The notes under the pieces are model-generated. The model had not been told where the DNA came from and ran no database searches. It saw only the letters and a list, made by a program, of their open reading frames with translations. Below, one piece after another: positions 33,162 through 42,007 of a DNA stretch of 64,000 nucleotides (positions are counted from its first letter, which is position 1; every line of letters starts with the position of its first letter). The translations under genes were made by a program, and so were the position numbers. This DNA comes from Streptomyces eurocidicus (lineage in GTDB: Bacteria > Actinomycetota > Actinomycetes > Streptomycetales > Streptomycetaceae), in contig NZ_LGUI01000001.1 of NCBI RefSeq assembly GCF_002891295.1, positions 372,001 to 436,000 of the forward strand. The letters are read 5' to 3'.

Positions 33162-34313
33162 ATGAACGACGGAACGATCGAGGCCGCCCGGCACAAGCCA
33201 CCGGGCAAGCCGGCCTTCCTGCCCTGGCTCTTCATGCTCACCGGGGACGTGCAGAGCCTCTTCCGGGGCGAGCTGCCGCACCCCTGGCTGGGCGGCGCGG
33301 GTGTGGTCGCCTTCGTCGTCCTCTACGTCCTCACGGTCTTCGGCGGCCTCGACGACAAGCGCCGCCGGGAGCCCGTCGTCCTGGGCCGCCTCTGCGCGCT
33401 GGCCGTGGTGACCTACGCCCTGTCCATCGGCTACGGCGGCAACTGGCTGCTCTGCTTCCCGCTGTTGTCGCTGGCGGCGGGCATAGTACTGCGCGGCCGG
33501 GGCCGGATCCTGGGCGCCGTGGTGATCGCGCTCTCCGGCTCCGCGGGGGTCATCGCGGGGTTCCGCGGCGGCGCGGAGGACTCCCTGATCGTCGGTTACG
33601 GCACGGTGCTCTCCGGACTGGTCACGGCCGCGGTCCTGACGCTCTTCGAGACCGTCGCCCAGCTCCGCGAGACCCGCGAGGAGCTGGCGCGCGGCGCGGT
33701 CGAGCGGGAGCGGCTGCGCTTCTCCCGCGATCTGCACGACCTGCTGGGCCACACCATGTCCGTGATCGTGGTCAAGGCCGAGGCCGTGCGCCGGCTCGCC
33801 CCGCGCGACCTGGAGGCGGCGCTCGGCCAGGCCGCCGACATCGAGGCCGTCGGCCGCCAGGCGCTCGTCGAGATCCGCGAGGCCGTCACCGGCTATCGCG
33901 AGGGCAGCCTCACCACCGAGCTCGACCGGGCCCGCTCCCTCCTGGAGGCGTCCGGCATCGACGTGGACGTCCGGCAGTCGGGGCCGCCGCTGCCGCCGCA
34001 GACCGCGGCACTGCTGGGCTGGGTCGTCCGCGAAGGCGTCACCAACGTCGTGCGGCACAGCGGCGCGAGCCGTTGTGTGGTGGAGGTGCGCGGCGAGACC
34101 GACCAGATACGTCTGGAGATCACCGACGACGGGCGCGGCGTAGGCTCGGAACCGGCGGCCACGGGGGTGGGCGGCTCGGGTCTCAAGGGGCTGGCCGAGC
34201 GGCTGGCCGCCGCCGGCGGGGCGCTCACCAGCGGCCCCGACGGGCGCCGGGGCTTCCGCCTCGTGGCCGAACTGCCCGTCGACGCGGAGTCCGAGGAGGA
34301 CCACGGCAAATGA
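33162..34313 (+). CDS. Two-component sensor histidine kinase (DesK/NarX type)
   Basis: 383-residue membrane kinase. Four to five hydrophobic helices fill the first 160 residues (AGVVAFVVLYVLTVFGGL and others), followed by a dimerisation helix with the phospho-accepting His in SRDLHDLLGHTMS and an HATPase domain (VVREGVTNVVRHSGAS, DDGRGVG, GSGLKGLAERL). This HisKA_3 layout is shared with DesK, which senses membrane state. It overlaps its response regulator gene by 4 bases (ATGA). The signal is unknown. Confidence 0.94.
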   Translation: MNDGTIEAARHKPPGKPAFLPWLFMLTGDVQSLFRGELPHPWLGGAGVVAFVVLYVLTVFGGLDDKRRREPVVLGRLCALAVVTYALSIGYGGNWLLCFPLLSLAAGIVLRGRGRILGAVVIALSGSAGVIAGFRGGAEDSLIVGYGTVLSGLVTAAVLTLFETVAQLRETREELARGAVERERLRFSRDLHDLLGHTMSVIVVKAEAVRRLAPRDLEAALGQAADIEAVGRQALVEIREAVTGYREGSLTTELDRARSLLEASGIDVDVRQSGPPLPPQTAALLGWVVREGVTNVVRHSGASRCVVEVRGETDQIRLEITDDGRGVGSEPAATGVGGSGLKGLAERLAAAGGALTSGPDGRRGFRLVAELPVDAESEEDHGK

Positions 34314-34915
34314 TCAGACTGCTCCTCGCCGAGGACCAGGGCATGATGCGGGGCGCGCTCGCGCTGCTGCTCGGGCTGGAGGAGGACTTCGAGGTCGTCG
34401 CCCAGGTCGGCGACGGCGAGGAGATCCTCCCCAAGGCCCTGGAGACGGAGCCCGATGTCGCGCTCCTCGACATCGAACTCCCGGGCCGCAGCGGCCTGGA
34501 CGCGGCGGCGGACCTCCGCGTCCGGCTGCCCGGCTGCCGGGTGCTGATACTCACCACGTTCGGCCGCCCCGGGTATCTGCGGCGCGCGATGGAGGCGGGC
34601 GCCTCCGGGTTCCTGGTCAAGGACGGCCCGGTGGAGGACCTCGCGGCGGCGATCCGGCGGGTGCTCGCGGGCGAGCGCGTCATCGACCCGGCCCTGGCCG
34701 CGGCCGCCCTGAGCGCGGGCCCGAACCCACTGACGCAGCGTGAGCGCGACGTCCTGGCGGCGGCGGTGGACGGGGCGACGGTGGCGGACATCGCGGCACG
34801 GGTGCACCTGTCCCCGGCGACGGTCCGGAACTACCTGTCGGCGGCGATCGGGAAGACGCAGACGCGGAACAGGATGGAGGCGGTACGGGCGGCGCGGCAG
34901 AACGGGTGGTTGTAG
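34310..34915 (+). CDS. NarL/FixJ-type response regulator
   Basis: 201-residue partner of the upstream kinase. The receiver domain has the acidic pair in LLAEDQ, the phospho-accepting Asp in VALLDIELPG and the Lys in FLVKDG. The C-terminal LuxR-type helix-turn-helix is NPLTQRERDVLAAAVDGATVADIA...SPATVRNYLSAAIGKT. It is coupled to the kinase by an ATGA overlap. Its targets are not evident, though the G-rich repeat and methyltransferase gene follow. Confidence 0.95.
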   Translation: MIRLLLAEDQGMMRGALALLLGLEEDFEVVAQVGDGEEILPKALETEPDVALLDIELPGRSGLDAAADLRVRLPGCRVLILTTFGRPGYLRRAMEAGASGFLVKDGPVEDLAAAIRRVLAGERVIDPALAAAALSAGPNPLTQRERDVLAAAVDGATVADIAARVHLSPATVRNYLSAAIGKTQTRNRMEAVRAARQNGWL

Positions 34916-35094
34916 TTGCAGGGGGGGACAAGTGGGGTGCGGGTGCGGGCCGGTGGGCGGCGGCACGGGACCGGGCGAGCGCCCGTCGGGTCCGCCCTTC
35001 CGCCCGGCAGGTCCGCCCTTCCACCCGGCGGGGTGACGCCCGCCCCGCCCGGGCGGGCCGCCGGCGCCGACGCCGGTGCCCGCCGGGGAGCGGG

Positions 35095-35397
35095 CACGGG
35101 GTCCGGGGCCAGGGCCGGGCCGGGGCCGGGGCCAGGAGCCAAGGACCAGGGTCCGGGCCAGGGGCCGGGGCCAGGGCCAGGGGCCAGGGGCCAGGGCCGG
35201 GGCCAGGAGCCGGGGCCAGGAGCCGGGGGCCGGGGCCAGGAGCCGGGGGCCGGGGGCCAAGGACCAGGGGCCAAGGACCAGGGGCCAAGGACCAGGGGCC
35301 AAGGGCCGGGGCCAGGAGCCAAGAGCCAAGGGCCGGGGGCCGAGGGCCGGGGCCAGGGCCAGGGTCCGGGGTCAGGGTCCGGGGCCAAGGCCCCGAA
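35095..35397. repeat. 300-base GGGGCC(A/G)-type low-complexity repeat, G-rich on the plus strand
   Basis: An irregular array of GGGGCCAGG, GGCCGGGGCC, AGGAGCC and CCAAGGACCAGGG words with dozens of G-runs of three or more on one strand. The spacing permits G-quadruplexes. It fills most of the 533-base gap (34916-35448) between the response regulator and the methyltransferase genes. Open frames across it in every phase are repeat artefacts (PGPGAG-type or WPLVLGP-type peptides). Confidence 0.9.
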
Positions 35398-35448
35398 GGC
35401 GGCCGCGTAACCTGCATCCACCACGCGCGCACCTTCAGGAGGACCCCC

Positions 35449-36087
35449 ATGGCCCCCAAGCCCGAGACACTCGCCGCATTCGAGGCGGCGAAGGGCTTCA
35501 TGCCGCTCGACGAGGGGCTCGCCCTCCACGCCGCCGCCCGCGAGGCCGCGGCCCTGCGCATGCCGCTGCTCGAAGTCGGCACGTACTGCGGCCGGTCGAC
35601 GATCCTGCTCGCCGACGCCGCGCGGGAGGCCGGGGTCACGGCCGTCACCGTCGACCACCACCGCGGCAGCGAGGAGCAGCAGCCCGGCTGGGAGTACCAC
35701 GACGCCTCCGTCGTCGACCCCGTCGTGGGGCGCATGGACACGCTGCCCACGTTCCGGCGGACGCTCCACCAGGCCGGTCTGGAGGAGCATGTGCTCGCGC
35801 TCGTCGGCCGGTCGCCGCAGGCCGCCGCGGTGTGGGGCACGCCGCTCGGGCTGGTGTTCATCGACGGCGGCCACACCGACGAGCACGCGACGGCCGACTA
35901 CGAGGGCTGGGTCCCGCACCTCGCGGAGGGCGGACTGCTCGTCATCCACGACGTGTTCGCCGATCCGGCCGACGGCGGACAGGCCCCGTACCGCGTGTAC
36001 CGCAGGGCGCTCGGGTCCGGTGCCTTCACCGAGGTCTCGGTGACCCGTTCCCTGCACGTTCTCCGCCGGACCGGTCTCGGAATCTGA
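35449..36087 (+). CDS. Class I SAM-dependent methyltransferase
   Basis: 212-residue O-methyltransferase-like protein: MPLLEVGTYCGRSTILLADAAR is the SAM-binding strand and loop, VTVDHHRGS the acidic end of strand 2, and GLVFIDGGHTDEHATADYEGW with LLVIHDVFADP the metal-site-like region seen in catechol-type O-methyltransferases. The ATG at 35449 follows AGGAGGA. The repeat tract lies just upstream, so the gene's promoter must be within or next to it. The substrate is unknown. Confidence 0.87.
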   Translation: MAPKPETLAAFEAAKGFMPLDEGLALHAAAREAAALRMPLLEVGTYCGRSTILLADAAREAGVTAVTVDHHRGSEEQQPGWEYHDASVVDPVVGRMDTLPTFRRTLHQAGLEEHVLALVGRSPQAAAVWGTPLGLVFIDGGHTDEHATADYEGWVPHLAEGGLLVIHDVFADPADGGQAPYRVYRRALGSGAFTEVSVTRSLHVLRRTGLGI

Positions 36088-36109
36088 CGGGCGGCGTTAG
36101 CATCGCCGG

Positions 36110-37141
36110 GTGTCCAAAGGCAGCTTTCCCCGTGCGCCCCGCCGTGCCGGCCTGTCCGGCCGGGCCGGCGGCCCCACCCCTCTGATAGTCGCGCTGGTGG
36201 CCCTGGTGGCCGCCGGTCTCGTGGGCTGGCTGCTGTGGGACGCGAGCGGGGGCGCGGCCGACGGGGCCGGGCACCCGGTGGCCGCGACCTCCGCCGCCGC
36301 CAAGGCCGCCTCCCCCTCGGGCCCCTCCGCTCCCTCGGCCGCGGCCTCCCGGCCCGCCTCGGGGCGGCCGAGCCCCGCACGGTCCGGGGACGGCGGCACC
36401 GCATCGCCCGGCCCGTCGGCCGGTGCGGGTGCCGGGGTCACGGACGACGAGGCGCCGCGCGCCGACGGCCCGCTCAAGGGCAAGGTGGTCCTCGTCGACC
36501 CCGGCCACAACATCCGCAACAGCGAGCACACCGCGGAGATCGACCGTTCCGTGGACATCGGCACAGGCCGCAAGGAGTGCGACACCACCGGCACGTCCAC
36601 GGACGCCGGTTACGCCGAGGCGGCGTTCAGCCTCGACGTCGCCCACCGGCTGCGGACGATCCTGCGGAACCAGGGCGCGAAGGTGGTGTTCACCCACGAC
36701 GGCGAGCGCCCGTACGGCCCGTGCGTCACCGAGCGCGCCGCCATCGGCAACAAGGCCCACGCCGACGCGGCCGTCTCCATCCACGCCGACGGCTCGGCCG
36801 TCGGCAACCGCGGCTTCCATGTGATCCTGCCCGCCCTGGTGAAGGGCGGCGCGGCGGACACCGCGCCCATCGTCGGACCCTCGAAGGAACTGGGCGCGCG
36901 GATCGCGGGGAACTTCGTCCGGGTCACCGGGAGCGCGCCGTCCAACTACATCGGCGGCGGCACGGGGCTCGACACCCGCGGCGATCTCGGGGGGCTCAAT
37001 CTCTCGACGGTCCCGAAGGTGTTCATCGAGTGCGGCAACATGCGCGACCCGCAGGACGCGGGTCTGCTCACCGACCCCGCATGGCGCGAGAAGGCGGCGC
37101 AGGGGATCGCGGACGGCATCACGGACTTCCTGCGCGGGTAG
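36110..37141 (+). CDS. N-acetylmuramoyl-L-alanine amidase, membrane-anchored
   Basis: 343-residue Amidase_3 family hydrolase that would cleave the bond between muramic acid and the stem peptide of peptidoglycan. One N-terminal hydrophobic helix (LIVALVALVAAGLVGWLLW, about 24-43), then an 80-residue Ala/Ser/Pro linker, then the zinc domain: VVLVDPGHNIRN (His), an inserted loop ECDTTGTSTDAGY, AAVSIHADGSA (His) and VFIECGNM (catalytic Glu). The GTG start at 36110 has no strong ribosome site. The helix could be a signal peptide or an anchor. It is probably a cell-wall remodelling enzyme. Confidence 0.92.
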   Translation: MSKGSFPRAPRRAGLSGRAGGPTPLIVALVALVAAGLVGWLLWDASGGAADGAGHPVAATSAAAKAASPSGPSAPSAAASRPASGRPSPARSGDGGTASPGPSAGAGAGVTDDEAPRADGPLKGKVVLVDPGHNIRNSEHTAEIDRSVDIGTGRKECDTTGTSTDAGYAEAAFSLDVAHRLRTILRNQGAKVVFTHDGERPYGPCVTERAAIGNKAHADAAVSIHADGSAVGNRGFHVILPALVKGGAADTAPIVGPSKELGARIAGNFVRVTGSAPSNYIGGGTGLDTRGDLGGLNLSTVPKVFIECGNMRDPQDAGLLTDPAWREKAAQGIADGITDFLRG

Positions 37142-37344
37142 GCGGCGGGGGGACAGGCTTCCCGAGCGGGCAGCTGACGCGTGGGTAACAAAGGGACGTA
37201 CCAGCAGGCCACAGCCGTGTCACGACGGTGATACGAAGGAGACGCCCCGACCCCCCAGGCGATAGGTTCACCCGTACGATGGGGGTACCCCCGCCCTTGC
37301 CCCCGCGCCCTCGCACGTCCCGACACCGGCGACAGCGACGGTAA

Positions 37345-38238
37345 ATGATCAACACTGACAAAGGACTTCAGTTGAACATCCGCTCCCTCACTCGAGGCGA
37401 CGGCGTGGTGATCGGAGCAGCGGTGTTGCTGTTCATCGCCTCGTTCCTCAGCTTCTACTCGTACGACTGCGGGAAGTCGACGATCGGCTGTCCGGCGGAG
37501 CCGAACGGCTGGAAGTCCGGGCTCTTCCCCGTGCTGCCGTCCATCTTCCTCGCCGGCATCATCGCCGCCGTCCTGATCGTCGCCGCCCGGTTCCAGCCGG
37601 AGGGCCGCAAGGTCCTCGGCCTCGGTCTCGACCAGTGGGGCACCGCGCTCACCGTCTTCGCCGCGTGGTCCTCGGTGTGGACGATCCTCGGCGGCGGCGA
37701 GAGCATCTCCCCCGGCGTCGGCCAGATCCTCGGCCTGATCGCCAACCTCGCCCTGGCCGCCGTGGCGCTGCTCACGCCGCGCACCCCGGCGCTGAAGGCC
37801 CCGCTGATGGGTGTCCCGGGCCCGCAGGCCCCGTCCCCGTACGGCGCCGGCCCGAACCCGGGCTACGGCTACCCCGGTGGCGCCCAGCAGCCCGGCGCCC
37901 CGGGCCCGTACGGCGCGCAGCAGCCGTACGGCGCCCAGCCGGGCCAGCCGCAGGGTCCGCAGGACCCGAGCATGGGCGGTGCCGCCGGTGCGGCCGCCGC
38001 CCCGCAGACGGGCGCGGCGCAGCCCGCGGCCCCGGCCGCCGACTTCGCCCCGTTCTGGTTCGCGGTGCCGGTGGCCCGCCCGCTGTACGGGGAGGACGGC
38101 TCGCCGACGCCGGTCGCCGAGCTCGCGCCCGGCACCTGGTACCTCGCCGTGGACCAGCGCGGTGCCGCGCTGGTCGCGCAGACCCAGGACGGCCGTCGCG
38201 GCGTGCTCCAGGACACCACGGGGATCCAGCGCGGCTGA
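37345..38238 (+). CDS. DUF5336-like four-helix membrane protein with a Pro/Gly/Gln-rich linker
   Basis: 297-residue membrane protein with four hydrophobic segments in residues 20-140 (GVVIGAAVLLFIASFLSFYS, LFPVLPSIFLAGIIAAVLIV and two more), a PYGA/QQPG-type low-complexity linker, and a C-terminal soluble domain (FWFAVPVARPLYGEDG...YLAVDQRGAALVAQ). It looks like the DUF5336 family of actinobacteria. An alternative start is TTG at 37372, preceded by AAAGGA, giving 288 residues. A strong hairpin follows. Function unknown. Confidence 0.82.
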   Translation: MINTDKGLQLNIRSLTRGDGVVIGAAVLLFIASFLSFYSYDCGKSTIGCPAEPNGWKSGLFPVLPSIFLAGIIAAVLIVAARFQPEGRKVLGLGLDQWGTALTVFAAWSSVWTILGGGESISPGVGQILGLIANLALAAVALLTPRTPALKAPLMGVPGPQAPSPYGAGPNPGYGYPGGAQQPGAPGPYGAQQPYGAQPGQPQGPQDPSMGGAAGAAAAPQTGAAQPAAPAADFAPFWFAVPVARPLYGEDGSPTPVAELAPGTWYLAVDQRGAALVAQTQDGRRGVLQDTTGIQRG

Positions 38239-38255
38239 TCCCGAGCGCTTTCCCC

Positions 38256-38291
38256 CGAACGGCCCGCCGGGTTCTCCCGGCGGGCCGTTCG
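38256..38291. terminator. GC hairpin terminator after the DUF5336-like gene
   Basis: CGAACGGCCCGCCGGG and its complement, separated by TTCT, form a 16-bp perfect stem 18 bases after the stop. Confidence 0.85.
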
Positions 38292-38397
38292 GCTGTCCGG
38301 CCGCGGTCCCGCCGGGGCCGTCTTGCCGGGGGCGGCCCGGGGCCGTACAGTCCAGCCGAACTGACGATCCATCAGATTCCGTCGGATGGAGGCGCGG

Positions 38398-39408
38398 ATG
38401 CGGCTCGGCCTGGCGCTCGGCTACTGGGGCCGCGGCCCCGACCCCGGCCGGCTCTCCCTCGTCCTGGAGGCCGAACGGCTGGGCTACGACTCGGTGTGGA
38501 CCGCGGAGGCATGGGGCTCGGACGCCTTCACGACCCTCACCTGGATCGCCGCGCACACCCGGCGCCTGCGCCTGGGCACCGCCGTGGCCCAGATGGCCGC
38601 CCGCACCCCGACGGCGACGGCGATGCACGCGCTGACCCTCGACCACCTCTCCGGTGGGCGGCTGCTGCTCGGCCTGGGGCTGTCGGGGCCCCAGGTGGTG
38701 GAGGGCTGGTACGGGCGGCCGTTCCCGGAAAGTCCCCTGACGGCGACGCGCGAATACGTCGACGTGGTCCGCCAGGTGCTGCGCCGTACGGCACCGGTGG
38801 CCCTCGACGGCCGCTACCACCCGCTCCCCTACCGCGGCCCGGACGCCACCGGCCTCGGCAGACCGCTGAGGTCCATCGTCCATCCGCTGCGCCCCGGCCT
38901 CCCGGTGCTGCTGGGCGCCGAGGGGCCGAGGAACATCGCCCAGACCGTGCGGATCGCCGACGGCTGGCTGCCGCTGTACTGGTCGCCGCTCCGTACCGGG
39001 CTGTACGCCGAGGCCCTCGCGGAGGCGCCCGAGGGCTTCATGGTCGCACCGCTGGCCCAGGCCCGGCTCTGCTCCGACGTCGCCGAGGGGCTGCGACCGG
39101 TGAAGGCGATGCTCGGCTTCTACATCGGCGGCATGGGGCACGCCCGCCGGAACTTCCACGCCGAGCTGATGGCGCGGATGGGCTTCGCGGACGCGGCGCG
39201 GCGGGTGCGGGAGCTCTTCCTGGCCGGGCGGCGGGAGGAGGCCGTGACCGCCGTGCCGGACGACTTCGCCGACGAGATCTCGCTCGTCGGCCCCCGGGAG
39301 CGGATCGCGGACCGGCTGGCGCTGTGGCGGGCGGGGCCGGTCACCGACCTGCTGGTGACGGCCCCGGACACGGCCACGCTGAGGGTCCTGGCGGAGCTCA
39401 ACGCGTGA
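38398..39408 (+). CDS. LLM-class F420-dependent oxidoreductase
   Basis: 336-residue flavin/F420-dependent enzyme of the luciferase-like monooxygenase fold. Recognisable blocks are LGLALGYWGRGP, RLGYDSVWTAEAWGSDAFT, RLRLGTAVAQMAARTP and GRLLLGLGLSGPQVVEGWYG, of the type called Rv1855c/F420-dependent methylene-THMPT reductase-like. The ATG at 38398 has GGAGGCG upstream and is preferred over the ATG 12 bases earlier. A GACG(17 nt)CGTC dyad (38363-38383) lies in the promoter and may bind a TetR-type regulator. The substrate is unknown. Confidence 0.9.
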   Translation: MRLGLALGYWGRGPDPGRLSLVLEAERLGYDSVWTAEAWGSDAFTTLTWIAAHTRRLRLGTAVAQMAARTPTATAMHALTLDHLSGGRLLLGLGLSGPQVVEGWYGRPFPESPLTATREYVDVVRQVLRRTAPVALDGRYHPLPYRGPDATGLGRPLRSIVHPLRPGLPVLLGAEGPRNIAQTVRIADGWLPLYWSPLRTGLYAEALAEAPEGFMVAPLAQARLCSDVAEGLRPVKAMLGFYIGGMGHARRNFHAELMARMGFADAARRVRELFLAGRREEAVTAVPDDFADEISLVGPRERIADRLALWRAGPVTDLLVTAPDTATLRVLAELNA

Positions 39409-39463
39409 GCAGGGCGGGCCCGGGGCTCAGCGCGTGAGCAGGCCGGGCCCGATGCTCAGCGCG
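39396..39463. repeat. 29-bp direct repeat at the convergent ends of the F420 oxidoreductase and M1 peptidase genes
   Basis: GCTCAACGCGTGAGCAGG...CGGGCCCG begins at 39396, again at 39425 with three changes, and a third start at 39454. It covers the last codons of both genes, so the two stop codons lie in different copies of the same unit. Confidence 0.75.
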
Positions 39464-40931
39464 CGGCGGGTTTGCCCTTGCCTCGCAGCCACACGTCGAA
39501 GAGCCCGTCGAGGTCCTTGCCCGTCTTCCGCGCCCAGAACCGGGTGAACTCGGCGGTGTCGGCGTTGCCGTGCCGGTACTCGGCGGCCCACGCCCGTACG
39601 GTCGCGAAGAACTTCTCGTCGCCGACGGCCTGCCGCAGCTTGTGCAGGACCATGGCACCCCGGCCGTAGACCGGCGGGTCGGAGACGGTCTCCGGCGCCG
39701 GGTCGGCGGGCGGGTAGGCCCAGATGCCCTTGCTCTGCGCGTCCTTGCCGTCGTAGTAGTCGTCGAAGATCCGCTGGGCGGTCCGGCCGCCCCGCTTCTC
39801 CTCCCACAGCCACTCCGCGTACTGGGCGAAGCCCTCGTTCAGCCACATGTCGCGCCAGGTGCGGGGGGTGACGGAATCGCCGAACCACTGGTGGGCGAGC
39901 TCGTGCACCACGATCAGGTCGTCGGGGTCCGAGTCGAAGTAGGGCTTGGTCTGGGTCTCCAGGGCGTATCCCAGCCTGGGGTTGTGGTCGACGACCGCGC
40001 CGGCCGAGGAGAAGGGGTACGGGCCGAACAGCCCGGTCGCCCAGGCGAGGACCTCCGGCACCAGCTTCTTCAGGTGGGGCGCCGCGGCGGCCTCCTTGGG
40101 GTGCGTGGCGAGGTAGACGGGCAGGTCGCCGGCGCGGGTGGTGGTGACCTTGAACGGGGAGACGGCCACGCTCGCCAGATAGCTCGCCATCGGCTCGGCG
40201 GTGTGCCAGGAGAAGGACTTCCGGCCGCTCTTGGTCCGCTCCTCGCGCGTGAGCTCGCCGTTGGCCACGGCGGTGTATCCGGCGGGCACGGTCACCTGGA
40301 TGTCGTAGGCGGCCTTGTCGGAGGGGTGGTGGTTGCCGGGGAACCAGGCCATCGAGCCCGTGGGCTGGCCGAGGCCGACCGCGCCGTCGTCGGTCTCCAC
40401 CCAGCCTTCCGAGGTCACGGCCTCGCCGGCGTCCTTGTCGCCGTCCGTGATCTCCTGCGGTGTCCCCCCGTACGTGACGACCGTCTCGAATGTGTGCCCC
40501 TTGCCGATCTTCCGGTCGGGCGTCACCGTCAGCTCGGTGCCCTCCCGGTCCGTCCCGGCCGGACGGCCGTCGACCCGGACGGCGCGGACGTCCAGCCCCT
40601 TCAGATCGAGGTTGAAGGCGCCGAGGTCCTGGGTGGCCCGTGCCGTGATCACCGCCGTGCCGTCCAGGTGGTTGCCGTCCGGCTCGTAGTCCAGGGTCAG
40701 ACCGTAGTGCCGGACGTCGTAACCGCCATTGCCCAGCCGGGGGAAGAGCGGGTCCCCGACGCCGGCCGCGCCCGCGCTCGCGCGCGCCGTGCCGCCACCG
40801 CCGACGGTGCAGGAGGCGACGAGCAGCAGCGCCGCGGCCGCCGGCAGGGCGCGGGCGGCCGTCCGGCGCGGCCCCCTCCGGCGGACCTCGGGGGCGTGCC
40901 GGGCGGACGGTCGTCGGAGGGCGTCGGTCAT
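39456..40931 (-). CDS. M1-family metallopeptidase lipoprotein
   Basis: 491-residue aminopeptidase-N-like zinc peptidase, exported as a lipoprotein (hydrophobic segment ending LLLVASC, Cys about 41). The zinc motif is VVHELAHQWFGD with the third ligand in LNEGFAQYAEW, and the substrate-binding GSMAWFPGNHHP precedes it (the GAMEN motif of M1 enzymes is not canonical here). It would remove N-terminal residues from extracellular peptides. The ATG at 40931 is chosen. The frame upstream of it is off-frame sequence of the neighbour. Confidence 0.9.
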   Translation of the reverse strand: MTDALRRPSARHAPEVRRRGPRRTAARALPAAAALLLVASCTVGGGGTARASAGAAGVGDPLFPRLGNGGYDVRHYGLTLDYEPDGNHLDGTAVITARATQDLGAFNLDLKGLDVRAVRVDGRPAGTDREGTELTVTPDRKIGKGHTFETVVTYGGTPQEITDGDKDAGEAVTSEGWVETDDGAVGLGQPTGSMAWFPGNHHPSDKAAYDIQVTVPAGYTAVANGELTREERTKSGRKSFSWHTAEPMASYLASVAVSPFKVTTTRAGDLPVYLATHPKEAAAAPHLKKLVPEVLAWATGLFGPYPFSSAGAVVDHNPRLGYALETQTKPYFDSDPDDLIVVHELAHQWFGDSVTPRTWRDMWLNEGFAQYAEWLWEEKRGGRTAQRIFDDYYDGKDAQSKGIWAYPPADPAPETVSDPPVYGRGAMVLHKLRQAVGDEKFFATVRAWAAEYRHGNADTAEFTRFWARKTGKDLDGLFDVWLRGKGKPAAR

Positions 40932-40965
40932 GGCCCCGATGCTCTCACCCCGCCGGGGGACGGGG

Positions 40966-41772
40966 TCAGAAGCTGGCCCGTTCCAGCCAGAACTCGAGCA
41001 GCGCGCGCTCGCCCAGGACCTCGACCCGGCCGCTGTCCGGCGACTGCCGCCGGTAGAAGACGGCGAGCAGGTCGGTGAGCGGGCCGCGCACGACGACGGC
41101 CGCCTTCTCATGGGCGCGGCGCCACTCGATCCGCTCGCCGCCGCAGTCGACGAACCACTCCGCCTCCAGCTCGGGCGCGGTGTCCGTGGCGTGCAGATGC
41201 AGGGTACGGCCGGGGCCGAGCAGCTCCTTGTACGCCGGCTTGAACTCCATCGCCATGGGCGAGCTGATGATCTGGAGCCATTCGTCGAGGCAGTCGGCGG
41301 CGATCTCCGGGGCCACGGCGAACGCGACGCCCGTGGTGGCCTCGGCGTCGGCCCGGTGGATCACCGTCTCGTGGGTCATCCTGCGGGCCCAGAAGTCGGC
41401 GGTCTGCCGCGGCCCGAAGGTCCACACCGCGGAGTCGGGGCCGCTCTCGCGCAGGGTCCGCGCCAGGGTCTCGGCACCCTCTTCCAGCCAGTCGCCGAAC
41501 GCGGCCGCGCCGGCGTCGAGGGCCGGCTGGCCGGGGCCGGGGGCCGGGGCCGCGCCGACGTCGTCGGGCACCCGGAACCCGGTGAACCGTGTGCGCACGA
41601 GGTGCTCGGCACGGCGGTGGGCCTGGCCGACGTGCAGGAGGAGATGGGCCAGGGTCCACTCGGGGCAGGTGGGGACGGTGGCGGTGAGGTCCGCGCCGCG
41701 GATCGCTTCGCGGAGGAGGGTGGTCTGGGTGACGACCTCGGAACAGTAACGGTCGTAGCTGAGGCTGGTCAT
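40966..41772 (-). CDS. Maleylpyruvate isomerase-family, mycothiol-dependent protein
   Basis: 268-residue DinB-fold protein of the MDMPI family. The N-terminal domain has CPEWTLAHLLLHVGQAHRR, and RRMTHETVIHRADAE carries the metal-binding His residues. The C-terminal MDMPI_C-like part ends in a beta sheet (RIEWRRAHEKAAVVVRGP). Members use mycothiol, the actinobacterial thiol, for isomerisation or transfer. The actual substrate is unknown. It is divergent from nothing and may be transcribed with the M1 peptidase (34-base gap). Confidence 0.87.
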   Translation of the reverse strand: MTSLSYDRYCSEVVTQTTLLREAIRGADLTATVPTCPEWTLAHLLLHVGQAHRRAEHLVRTRFTGFRVPDDVGAAPAPGPGQPALDAGAAAFGDWLEEGAETLARTLRESGPDSAVWTFGPRQTADFWARRMTHETVIHRADAEATTGVAFAVAPEIAADCLDEWLQIISSPMAMEFKPAYKELLGPGRTLHLHATDTAPELEAEWFVDCGGERIEWRRAHEKAAVVVRGPLTDLLAVFYRRQSPDSGRVEVLGERALLEFWLERASF

Positions 41773-41808
41773 GACGACACCTTAGGTGGGGGCACTGACA
41801 GAGGATCT

Positions 41809-41978
41809 GTCCCCGGCCCCGCCCCTTCCCACTCCCGGGGCTCCACCCCGGACCCCGGTTCTCAAGTGCCGGACGGGCTGAGTCGTCGCCCGGCACCGGG
41901 CAGGAAAGCCTCCCCTGGCGCAGCGGAAAGCCGACCCCCGGGCAGGGGCGAATCCAGCCCGTCCGGCGATTGAGGACA
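41809..41978. repeat. Large inverted interspersed repeat, copy B
   Basis: Related to copies A and C: CCCGGTTCTCAAGTGCCGGACGGGCTGA on the left and CCAGCCCGTCCGGCGATTGAGGAC on the right, with a variable middle. The outer arms are more degraded than in copy A. It fills the gap between the MDMPI-family gene and the stop of the alpha-toroid gene. Confidence 0.8.
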
Positions 41979-42007
41979 CCGCGCGGTAGCGCGGCCAGGC
42001 TCCGGGC

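Noticed and set aside
34916..35410. Repetitive proteins such as PGPGAG- or WPLVLGP-type frames on both strands
   Set aside because: Artefacts of the G-rich repeat. Open in all frames, no start signals.
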